Below are positions 5,238 through 12,089 of a stretch of 12,537 bases of DNA, piece after piece. The translations under genes and the position numbers were made by a program. Origin of the DNA: JBECKQ01 sp040235375 (GTDB taxonomy: Bacteria > Planctomycetota > Phycisphaerae > UBA1845); NCBI GenBank assembly GCA_040235375.1, contig JBECKQ010000424.1, forward strand, positions 1-12,537, read 5' to 3'. Within the stretch, counting starts at the first letter, position 1. Each line of letters begins with the position of its first letter. A model generated the notes under the pieces. It searched no databases. It was given only the letters and a program-made list of their open reading frames with translations, and was not told where the DNA came from.

Positions 5238-6764
5238 GTGACCCAGATGTCTGTCCCCTGGCGCGAGAGGGGGCCCGCCCGCCACAACGTATTCGCCCGG
5301 CTCATCGTCGCCATCGCCACCGGCATCTACCGGATCGCGGCACCGATCGTCCGGACCATACCGGGCCTGCTGCTGATCGCCGCGATCGTCGTCTCGTGCC
5401 TGCTGGCGTGGGCCTTTTTCGGGCTGTTCCACACCGTCGGCGACATAACCGCATCGTCGTCGAACACCTCCGCCGTAAGCGTTCTCGGCATGCCGCTGAC
5501 GGTGGCCGAAATCTACGACTATGCGCAGAGCATGCACTGGGCGCTGCCCAGGCTGTCGGCGTACGTTCTCTGGGCCGCCCAGTCCGAGCTGCTTCGCGAC
5601 ATCATTGCCCTCATCGGCATTCTCATTCTGTTCAACGTCATCCCGGTCTACGCCATCTGGTGGGAGCGGAAGGTTGCCGGGCGAATCCAGTCGCGACTGG
5701 GTCCCATGCGGGCGGGCCGCTGGCACGGCTGGGCCCAGTCCTTTGCTGACGGCGTCAAGCTGATCATCAAGGAGGACCTCGTCCCCGGCGGTGCCGATCG
5801 CCCGCTGTTCCGCATTGCGGCTTACCTGGCGTTCGCACCGTCGTTTCTCGCGTTTCTGGCGCTGCCGATCGGCACGTACTGGGTTTTCCGCAACATTGAC
5901 GTGGCCCTGCTCTTCGTGCTCGCCATGCTTGGCATTGAAGTCGTCGGCGTGATCGTCGGTGGCTGGAGCAGCAACAACAAGTGGAGCGTCTACGGGGCGA
6001 TGCGCGAGGCCTGCCAGATGGTCTCCTACGAAATCCCCATGACGACCGTGCTGCTTGTGCCGATCATGGCGGCCGGCACGCTCAACCTCTCCGTCATCGG
6101 CGACCTGCAGCGCGGCGGCTGGCATACCTGGTACGCCTTCCACAGCCCGTTCACGTTCGTCGCCTTCGTCACGTACTTCATCTGCTCGCTGGCGAGCTGC
6201 AAGCGGGCGCCGTTCGACCTGCCCGAGGCGGAGAGCGAGCTGGTGGCCGGCTTCCACACCGAGTATTCCGGCTTCCGCTGGGCGATGTTCTTCTTCGCCG
6301 AATACTGCGCCATGTTCGTCGTGAGCGCCCTGGCCGTCACGCTGTTCCTCGGTGCGTGGCACTCGCCCATCCCAGGAACGTGGCGCTTCGGCGGCGGCAC
6401 CTTGTGGGAGGAGGCGCTGAACGGGCTCCTGTTCAGCGGGCCGTTCTGGTTCCTGCTCAAGTGCGTGTTCTTCCTTTACGTGCAGATCTGGCTCCGCTGG
6501 ACGCTTCCGCGAATCCGGATCGACCAGGTGCTTTACGCCTGCGTGCAGGTGCTGTTCCCGATTGCCCTGATCACGCTCGTGGGGCACGCGTTGTGGATGC
6601 TTCTGTTCCCGGCCGGCTCGTTGGTCTTCACCATCGTCAACGTGATTCTGTCCATAATCGGAGCCGGCTTCCTGCTCGTCGCCATCGGCATCGGCCTCTA
6701 CGGGTTCATCCACCGACGGCGGCTCGTGGGCTATCTCGTTGTCGATCCCTTAAGAGGGGCGTGA
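5238..6764 (+). CDS. nuoH: NADH-quinone oxidoreductase subunit H, enlarged
   Basis: NuoH is the membrane subunit that joins the membrane arm to the Q-module and lines the quinone entry channel and the first proton path. Diagnostic motifs are the ERKVAGRIQSRLGP block (Glu143), the ADGVKLIIKED block, and APFDLPEAESELVAGFHTEYSGFRW (from Ala324) with its cluster of glutamates facing the quinone cavity. The product has 508 residues; the family usually has about 320-350. About 100 extra residues precede the normal first helix and include one added hydrophobic segment (about 41-64). After the RIRIDQVLY motif and the usual last helix comes another long hydrophobic segment (about residues 467-490) with a basic HRRR end. 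The GTG start is chosen from the TGGAG spacing; ATG 5247 would shorten it by three residues. nuoJ begins four bases after the stop, so nuoI is missing from its normal place between them. Confidence 0.93.
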   Translation: MTQMSVPWRERGPARHNVFARLIVAIATGIYRIAAPIVRTIPGLLLIAAIVVSCLLAWAFFGLFHTVGDITASSSNTSAVSVLGMPLTVAEIYDYAQSMHWALPRLSAYVLWAAQSELLRDIIALIGILILFNVIPVYAIWWERKVAGRIQSRLGPMRAGRWHGWAQSFADGVKLIIKEDLVPGGADRPLFRIAAYLAFAPSFLAFLALPIGTYWVFRNIDVALLFVLAMLGIEVVGVIVGGWSSNNKWSVYGAMREACQMVSYEIPMTTVLLVPIMAAGTLNLSVIGDLQRGGWHTWYAFHSPFTFVAFVTYFICSLASCKRAPFDLPEAESELVAGFHTEYSGFRWAMFFFAEYCAMFVVSALAVTLFLGAWHSPIPGTWRFGGGTLWEEALNGLLFSGPFWFLLKCVFFLYVQIWLRWTLPRIRIDQVLYACVQVLFPIALITLVGHALWMLLFPAGSLVFTIVNVILSIIGAGFLLVAIGIGLYGFIHRRRLVGYLVVDPLRGA

Positions 6765-6768
6765 ATCA

Positions 6769-7392
6769 ATGCGAACTGCGGTGATACTCGGTATTTGTGT
6801 GATCGTCCTGGCGACCGCCGCGATGGCATTCGCCCAGCCCGTGCCGGCAGAACAGTTGCAGGTGACCGAGCAAGCGGCCCCGCAGCAGCCGTGGTCGCAG
6901 GCGCTCGAGGCGATCTTCTTCTACGTGATCTCCGCGGCCGTGCTGTTGTCGGCGCTCGGCATCTGCATATCGCGGAACATCGTGCGCATGGCCGTGTACC
7001 TTTTCTTCACGCTCGGCGGGGTGGCAGCGCTGTACTTCCTTCTGCTGGCGAACTTCATTGCCGTCATTCAGTTGATCGTCTACGCCGGCGGAACGCTGAT
7101 CCTGCTGATTTTCGGCGTGATGCTCACGAGCAAGTCGCCGTGGGCCCGCTTTGACGTGAAGAAAAAGGAGATGATCGCCGCCGGCATCGTCTGTGCGGTG
7201 TTCGCCGCCGTTCTGCTGGCCGTCATCACGACCGCCACCTGGCCCGTCCAGTCGCAACCGGAGGTGCACGCCGTGTCGGTCGCGAACTTCGGCATGGAAC
7301 TGCTGACCACGTATCTGGTGCCGTTCGAGGCGGTGAGCGTGCTGCTATTGGCGGTCATGATCGGCGCCGCGTATCTCGCCCGGCAGGAGTAA
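6769..7392 (+). CDS. nuoJ: NADH-quinone oxidoreductase subunit J with signal-peptide-like N-terminus
   Basis: NuoJ is a membrane subunit of complex I next to NuoH, NuoA and NuoK; its third helix changes shape during turnover. The family core begins near residue 44 (LEAIFFYVISAAVLLSALG) and includes the IQLIVYAGGTLILLIFGVML helix with Tyr105. Five hydrophobic segments follow the usual pattern. The first 22 residues are unusual: an Arg near the N-terminus, a hydrophobic stretch and AFA before Gln23 look like a cleavable signal peptide, followed by a Gln/Pro/Ala-rich linker. That makes the protein 207 residues. The next internal ATG would cut into or beyond the linker. ATG 6769 is well supported by AAGAGGGG (6752-6759) at a spacing of nine bases. 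It lies four bases after nuoH, which indicates co-translation. Confidence 0.92.
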   Translation: MRTAVILGICVIVLATAAMAFAQPVPAEQLQVTEQAAPQQPWSQALEAIFFYVISAAVLLSALGICISRNIVRMAVYLFFTLGGVAALYFLLLANFIAVIQLIVYAGGTLILLIFGVMLTSKSPWARFDVKKKEMIAAGIVCAVFAAVLLAVITTATWPVQSQPEVHAVSVANFGMELLTTYLVPFEAVSVLLLAVMIGAAYLARQE

Positions 7393-7457
7393 TCGAATGT
7401 TGGAAACAAGGGCCACCGGAATCACTCGTCCGGGCGGCAGGAAAGAAAACGTCAATC

Positions 7458-7808
7458 ATGTTCGATCCTGAAGATTTCAAGTACGTGAAGTTCCTGGTGG
7501 AGATCGGCCTGACGCACTACCTCGTCGTCGCCACGCTGCTCTTCTCCATGGGCATCTTCGTCATGACCACCAAGCGCAACGCCATCGGCGTTCTGCTGGG
7601 CGTCGAGATGGTGCTCAACGGCGCCGCCATCAACCTGGTGGCGTTCAACCGATACCACGGCCTGGCGACAGTCGACGGCCAGGTGGTCACGCTGTTTATC
7701 ATCGTGCTCGCCGCCGCCGAGGCGGCTTTGGCCGTCGCCATCTGTATGAACTACTACAAGAACCTCAGCACGATTGACGTCGACCGCGGCGACACGCTCG
7801 CCGGCTAG
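7458..7808 (+). CDS. nuoK: NADH-quinone oxidoreductase subunit K
   Basis: NuoK is a three-helix membrane subunit related to MrpC antiporter subunits and forms part of the proton path between NuoJ and NuoN. Three hydrophobic segments are visible. The two membrane glutamates essential in E. coli (Glu36 and Glu72) correspond to Glu50 in LLGVEMVLNGAAINLVAF and Glu88 in LAAAEAALAVAI. The product has 116 residues against about 100 in most bacteria; the difference is about 14 extra residues before the first helix (MFDPEDFKYVKFLVE) plus a short polar end. ATG 7458 is preceded by AGGAAAG at a rather long spacing. The 65-base gap after nuoJ contains no other gene. The stop codon lies in a six-base-pair hairpin. 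Confidence 0.94.
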   Translation: MFDPEDFKYVKFLVEIGLTHYLVVATLLFSMGIFVMTTKRNAIGVLLGVEMVLNGAAINLVAFNRYHGLATVDGQVVTLFIIVLAAAEAALAVAICMNYYKNLSTIDVDRGDTLAG

Positions 7809-7816
7809 AACGAGCG
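7795..7816 (+). repeat. Hairpin with the nuoK stop codon in its loop
   Basis: Arms CGCTCG (7795-7800) and CGAGCG (7811-7816) pair perfectly around a ten-base loop containing the nuoK TAG at 7806-7808. The right arm runs into the purine-rich GGACGAAAG stretch before the nuoL ATG at 7827. A folded stem would sit next to the nuoL ribosome binding site, so a link between nuoK termination and nuoL initiation is conceivable. Confidence 0.45.
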
Positions 7817-7826
7817 GACGAAAGAT

Positions 7827-10214
7827 ATGCATCCATACGAAATCGCCCTGATCGCCGGTGTGGCCGTACCGCTCCTGATGTTCGCGGTGCTCGCCCTGTT
7901 CGGCTACCGCATCGGCAAGCCCGCCGCCGGCTGGTGCGCCGTCGCCGCCGTGATGGCCAGCCTCGCTCTGTCGATCTACGTGCTCGTCGGCTGGCTCGGT
8001 GGCACCGCCGCCGACCACTTCCGTCTCGGACAGGAGGCCGCGCGATACACCTGGCTGACCATGTCCATCGGCGCCAACCACATACCCGTCCAGTTCGGCG
8101 TCAAGCTCGACAGCCTCACCGTGGTCATGTACTTCATGGTCACCCTCGTCTCGACCTGCATCTTCGTCTTCAGCGTCGGCTACATGTCCGGGCACAGCGA
8201 CGAAGTTGACGGGATATCCAAGTACCACCGCTTCTTCGCCTACCTGTGCCTCTTCGAGTTCTCCATGCTGGGGCTCGTGATCTCCGCCAGCCTGTTCTTC
8301 CTGTTCGTCTTCTGGGAGCTGGTCGGCCTGTGCAGCTACCTGCTGATCGGCTTCTACTTCGATCGCAAGTACGCCTCCGATGCGGGCATCAAGGCCTTCG
8401 TGACCAACCGCGTCGGCGACTTCGGCTTCCTCATCGGCCTGATGCTGGTGTTCACCTTCCTGCAGACGCTCGACCTCGATCAGGCCGCCCGGACGTTCGC
8501 CGAGCAGGCCCACATGAAGACCGGCATCTTCGCTCCCGTGGTGCAGATCTTCGGCTGGCACATAACCGGTGTGACGCTCGCCACGGTGATGGGCATCGGC
8601 CTGTTCTGCGGGGCGATCGGCAAGAGCGCTCAGTTCCCGCTGCACGTGTGGCTCCCGGACGCCATGGCCGGCCCCACGCCGGTCAGCGCCCTGATCCACG
8701 CGGCGACGATGGTCGCGGCCGGCGTTTACCTGGTCGCGCGGATCTTTCGCCTGCTGACGCCCGAGGCGCAGATGTTCGTCGCGGTCATCGGCTGCATCAC
8801 GCTGACCATCACCGCGCTGATCGCCATCGTGCAGACGGACATCAAGAAGGTCCTGGCGTACTCCACGCTCTCGCAACTCGGCTACATGATCTTCGGCCTG
8901 GGCGTCGGCGCGTGGATCGCCGCTCTGTTCCACCTGATCGTGCACGCCTTCTTCAAGGCCATGCTCTTCTTGTGCAGCGGCCAGGTTATTGAAGGCTGCC
9001 ATCACGAGCAGGACATCCGCAGGATGGGCGGCCTGCATAAGAAGATGCCGGTGACCTGCTGGACGTTCTTCGTGGGCGTCCTCGCCATCGCCGGCTTCGG
9101 CATACCGGCCCTCAACTTCGGCCTCGGAGGCTACTTCTCGAAGGACGAGATCCTCGCCGTCGCTTACGAGCGAGCTTACAACTGGACATACCGCTTCGAG
9201 GAAGGCGCCGAGCACGGCGCCGCCGGCCATCATGCCGACGCCGCCCAGCCCCAGGCCAAGTACATGCTCGCCCAGCATCACGCGGCGGAGCCGGATGAAG
9301 ACAAGATTCTCGAAGAGGACGCCGGCTACCCCGGTGAGGGCGAGATCATCGGCAGCGAGGCCGCGCGGGAAGCCCGCGCCGCCAAGCAGAAAATCGGCAG
9401 AGACACGCCGGTCCTGCCCAAGTGGATGTTCTGGCTGCCGATCATCATCGCCTACGTCACGCCTTTCTACATGATGCGCTGCTGGTGGCTCACGTTCATG
9501 GGCAAACCGCGCGATGAAGAAGTGCATCATCACGCGCATGAGATGCCGCTGATGTGGGTTCCGCTCGTCGTGCTGAGCATCGGCACGGTGTTCACCAGCT
9601 ATTTCCTGTTCCGCCCGGAGATCGCCGAGGCGGGCCGGCAGGCCACCAACGCCGCCATGGTCGTCGCCGTCGATGGCGGCGAGCACGGCGAGCTCAACAT
9701 GCTCTCGCTCACGCACGAGGCGGCGCATAACCCGCACGGGGCTTTGATCTATTACGTCGGATTCGCCTGGCTCATCGGCATGGTCTTCGCCTGGCTCATC
9801 TACCGCAAAGGCTTCATCCTCGCGGAACGGCTGCGGCGTATCTGGCCTTTGAACTGGGCGTATGTCGCGCTCGAGCAGAAGCTGTTCTTCGACCACGTAT
9901 ATAACACCGTGTTCGTCGCCGGGACCCAGTGGGTCGTCGCCCAGGCTGCCCGGCTGGTGGACACGTACATCATCGACGGGCTCGCCAACCTGCTGGCCCG
10001 CATCACCGTGGGGCTGGCGAACTTCAGCGGTTGGGTGCTCGACGCCGCCGGCATCGACGGAATCGTCAACGGCCTCGGCGAGACGGCCGAGGGCCTCGGC
10101 GATATCGTCCGCCGGCCCCAGACCGGTCGCATTCGCAACTACCTGCTGTTCGGTACTGCCGGCGCCAGCCTCGTGCTGATCGCCATTGTGATCGTGGCCG
10201 TGAAGATAGGATAA
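7827..10214 (+). CDS. nuoL: NADH-quinone oxidoreductase subunit L (distal antiporter-like subunit), enlarged
   Basis: NuoL is the distal proton-pumping subunit of complex I, related to MrpA-type antiporters, with a long lateral helix at its C-terminus. Key residues are in place: Glu164 in FWELVGLCSYLLIGF, Lys266 in GKSAQFPLHVWLPDAMAGPTPVSALIHAATMV, Lys377 in HAFFKAMLF and Lys439 in GGYFSKDEIL. These match E. coli Glu144, Lys229, Lys342 and Lys399. The protein has 795 residues; many NuoL proteins have 610-700. A hydrophilic stretch of about 75 residues (about 450-525), rich in His, Glu, Asp and Ala, is inserted after the SKDEIL helix. A second His-rich patch (EEVHHHAHE) follows the next membrane segment. 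The C-terminus has the IDGIVNGLGE and RRPQTGRIRNYL motifs typical of the lateral-helix end. ATG 7827 has a GGACGAAAG stretch just upstream, 18 bases after the nuoK stop. Confidence 0.95.
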   Translation: MHPYEIALIAGVAVPLLMFAVLALFGYRIGKPAAGWCAVAAVMASLALSIYVLVGWLGGTAADHFRLGQEAARYTWLTMSIGANHIPVQFGVKLDSLTVVMYFMVTLVSTCIFVFSVGYMSGHSDEVDGISKYHRFFAYLCLFEFSMLGLVISASLFFLFVFWELVGLCSYLLIGFYFDRKYASDAGIKAFVTNRVGDFGFLIGLMLVFTFLQTLDLDQAARTFAEQAHMKTGIFAPVVQIFGWHITGVTLATVMGIGLFCGAIGKSAQFPLHVWLPDAMAGPTPVSALIHAATMVAAGVYLVARIFRLLTPEAQMFVAVIGCITLTITALIAIVQTDIKKVLAYSTLSQLGYMIFGLGVGAWIAALFHLIVHAFFKAMLFLCSGQVIEGCHHEQDIRRMGGLHKKMPVTCWTFFVGVLAIAGFGIPALNFGLGGYFSKDEILAVAYERAYNWTYRFEEGAEHGAAGHHADAAQPQAKYMLAQHHAAEPDEDKILEEDAGYPGEGEIIGSEAAREARAAKQKIGRDTPVLPKWMFWLPIIIAYVTPFYMMRCWWLTFMGKPRDEEVHHHAHEMPLMWVPLVVLSIGTVFTSYFLFRPEIAEAGRQATNAAMVVAVDGGEHGELNMLSLTHEAAHNPHGALIYYVGFAWLIGMVFAWLIYRKGFILAERLRRIWPLNWAYVALEQKLFFDHVYNTVFVAGTQWVVAQAARLVDTYIIDGLANLLARITVGLANFSGWVLDAAGIDGIVNGLGETAEGLGDIVRRPQTGRIRNYLLFGTAGASLVLIAIVIVAVKIG

Positions 10215-10351
10215 AAACGTAGCTGAAAACGCGCCGCAAAGCGGCGATCGTCAGTGAATTGGAACGGATCGTCTGGTAAACAAGCTGAAGGCCGCAAACT
10301 CGAGAATTCCGGCCTTCGATCTTCGACCTTCGAATACTGAGGTTCCAAGCC
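10215..10351. other. nuoL-nuoM spacer with two hairpins and a 7-base tandem repeat
   Basis: This is the longest gap inside the operon and has no gene. Hairpin one is CGCCGC (10232-10237) with GCGGCG (10241-10246), loop AAA. Hairpin two is GAAGGCCG (10287-10294) with CGGCCTTC (10310-10317), a perfect eight-base stem with a 15-base loop. Overlapping its right arm are three CTTCGA copies at 10314, 10321 and 10328, exactly seven bases apart. Neither hairpin is followed by a T-run. No promoter with correct -35/-10 spacing was found. The element may modulate expression of the distal genes nuoM and nuoN. Confidence 0.5.
10338..10342 (+). promoter_or_regulatory. Ribosome binding site supporting a GTG start for nuoM
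   Basis: TGAGG at 10338-10342 is nine bases before GTG 10352. No in-frame ATG lies near the expected N-terminus, and starting at the GTG gives the usual hydrophobic first helix directly. Confidence 0.5.
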
Positions 10352-12043
10352 GTGCACCACTTGCTAAGCTGGATCGTATTCATCCCCACTATCGGTGCTC
10401 TCTTCTGTCTCTTCGTTCCGAAGGAGACCATCAAGTGGGTGGCTACCGTCGCCTGTGCCGTCACGCTGATCGTGTCGCTGGCCTTGTTCCCCACGTTCCT
10501 GGGCGCAGGTGACGTGTTCGGCGGCCACGGCGGGACGCATTTCACCCAGCAGGCCCAGAAGGTCTTCGGCCAGTCCTACGGCACGCTCCACCACGTCGAG
10601 CGCGCCAAGTGGATCAGCGGCAAGAACTTCGCCATCGAGTACTTCCTCGGCATCGACGGCCTCAGCTTCCCGCTCATCATCCTCACCACGCTAGTCTCCT
10701 TCCTCGCCTGCGTGGCCAGCCTCGGCTTCCAGAAGTGGAAGATCAACAAGGGTGAGCGCGCCTACTTCATCCTGTTCCTGCTGCTCGAGACGGGCATGCT
10801 CGGCGTGTTCGTCGCCCTCGATTTCTTTTTGTTCTACATATTCTGGGAGGTCATGCTCCTGCCGATGTACTTCCTCATCGGCGTCTGGGGCGGGCCGCGG
10901 CGCGAATACGCCGCCATCAAGTTTTTCCTCTTCACCCTGGCCGGCTCGGTGCTGATGCTGGTCGCCCTCGTCGCGTTGTTCTTCTACAGCGCCGAGGCCG
11001 TGCACAAGTTCCCTGAGCTTGCCCAAAGCTACCACACGGGCCAGACCCTGACCACCGGCACGTTCGACATCATCGAGCTGTCCACCAACGAGGCGATTCA
11101 GAAATACTTCGGCGCCGCCTCGACGCTGTTCCTCGGCGTCAAGTTCGCGCCGATCATGTTCATGTTCCTGTTCGTGGGGTTCGCCATCAAGCTGCCCAGC
11201 GTGCCGTTCCACACGTGGTTGCCCGACGCCCACGTCGAGGCGCCCACGCCGATCTCCATGATCCTGGCGGGCGTCCTGCTGAAGATGGGCGGCTACGGCT
11301 TCCTGCGGCTGTGTTACCCGGTCTTCCCTGTCGGCGGGGAGTTCTGGGCGCTGGTGCTGTCCACCGTGGGCGTGGTCAGCATCATATATGGCGCGCTATG
11401 CGCAATGGCCCAGACGGACTTCAAGAAGCTCGTCGCCTACAGCTCCGTCTCGCACATGGGCTACGTTCTGCTCGGCATCGCCGTCATGACCTCGAACGGA
11501 TTCCGCGGGGCGATGTTCCAGATGATCGCCCACGGCATTTCCTCACCCATGTGCTTCTTTTTGGTCGGCGTGATTTACGACCGGGCCCACCATCGCGAGA
11601 TCAACCGCTTCGGCGGATTGTGGCTCACGATGCCGCGATACAGCTCGATGGCGACGCTCGGCTTCTTCGCGTCGCTGGGTCTGCCCGGTCTGTGCGGCTT
11701 CATTGGTGAAGTCTACGTCATACTCGGCACCTTCCAGGCGGGCACGAAGTTCGCGTGGGCGTACACCATGGCGATCATCGCCGCTTTCGGCGTCGTGCTG
11801 ACCGCCGGGTACATCCTCTGGGTGATCCAGCGGGTCTACCTCGGCAAGGTCCGCGAGGAATACAAGGCGTTCCCGGAGGCGAGCTTCCGCGAGATGTTCG
11901 TGCTCGTTCCGCTGGGCGTTCTGGCGATCCTGCTCGGCGTCCTGCCGTCGCAGACGTTGTTCAACTTCATGGACGGCACGCTTTACAACCTGCTTGACCA
12001 CGTTCAGTCGGTCACGCATACGATTACCGCCATGGCGGGCTGA
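10352..12043 (+). CDS. nuoM: NADH-quinone oxidoreductase subunit M (antiporter-like subunit)
   Basis: NuoM is the middle antiporter-like proton-pumping subunit of the complex I membrane arm. The residues known to matter in E. coli are present: Glu166 in FYIFWEVMLLPMYFLIGVWGG (Glu144), Lys280 in GFAIKLPSVPFHTWLPDAHVEAPTP (Lys234), Lys311 in LLKMGGYGFLR (Lys265) and Glu453 in FIGEVYVILGTF (Glu407). DFKKLVAYSSVSHMGYV and FFLVGVIYDRAHHREINRFGGLW are also typical. The product has 563 residues, somewhat more than the usual 490-520. Extra sequence lies in a Gly/His-rich loop near residues 50-85 and in a polar loop near residues 213-250. The start is a GTG supported by TGAGG. It follows nuoL after a 137-base structured spacer and precedes nuoN by 46 bases. 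Confidence 0.95.
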   Translation: MHHLLSWIVFIPTIGALFCLFVPKETIKWVATVACAVTLIVSLALFPTFLGAGDVFGGHGGTHFTQQAQKVFGQSYGTLHHVERAKWISGKNFAIEYFLGIDGLSFPLIILTTLVSFLACVASLGFQKWKINKGERAYFILFLLLETGMLGVFVALDFFLFYIFWEVMLLPMYFLIGVWGGPRREYAAIKFFLFTLAGSVLMLVALVALFFYSAEAVHKFPELAQSYHTGQTLTTGTFDIIELSTNEAIQKYFGAASTLFLGVKFAPIMFMFLFVGFAIKLPSVPFHTWLPDAHVEAPTPISMILAGVLLKMGGYGFLRLCYPVFPVGGEFWALVLSTVGVVSIIYGALCAMAQTDFKKLVAYSSVSHMGYVLLGIAVMTSNGFRGAMFQMIAHGISSPMCFFLVGVIYDRAHHREINRFGGLWLTMPRYSSMATLGFFASLGLPGLCGFIGEVYVILGTFQAGTKFAWAYTMAIIAAFGVVLTAGYILWVIQRVYLGKVREEYKAFPEASFREMFVLVPLGVLAILLGVLPSQTLFNFMDGTLYNLLDHVQSVTHTITAMAG

Positions 12044-12055
12044 GGCTCCGGCCCG
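12036..12055 (+). repeat. Hairpin with the nuoM stop codon in its loop
   Basis: Arms CGGGC (12036-12040) and GCCCG (12051-12055) pair perfectly around a ten-base loop that starts with the nuoM TGA (12041-12043). The arms are identical in sequence to those around the nuoB stop. No T-run follows. Confidence 0.4.
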
Positions 12056-12089
12056 GAAGGCGTAACGCTAAACGAATCGGTTGCACACT

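Noticed and set aside
7452..9896. Long open frame of more than 800 codons on the - strand over nuoK and nuoL, and similar long antisense frames over nuoC/nuoD and nuoH.
   Set aside because: These lie antisense to strongly supported Nuo genes. Their translations are rich in His, Asp, Glu, Arg and Gln without domains, as expected for mirror frames of GC-rich genes with biased codon use.
10259..10282. TTGGAA plus TAAACA as an internal promoter for nuoM.
   Set aside because: The spacing between the hexamers is only 12 bases, too short for a sigma-70 promoter.
10299..10309. Overlapping CTCGAG and GAATTC sites resembling a cloning linker or assembly artefact.
   Set aside because: They form the loop of a perfect hairpin inside a continuous operon, and the flanks are not vector-like. 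Two six-base palindromes can occur by chance.
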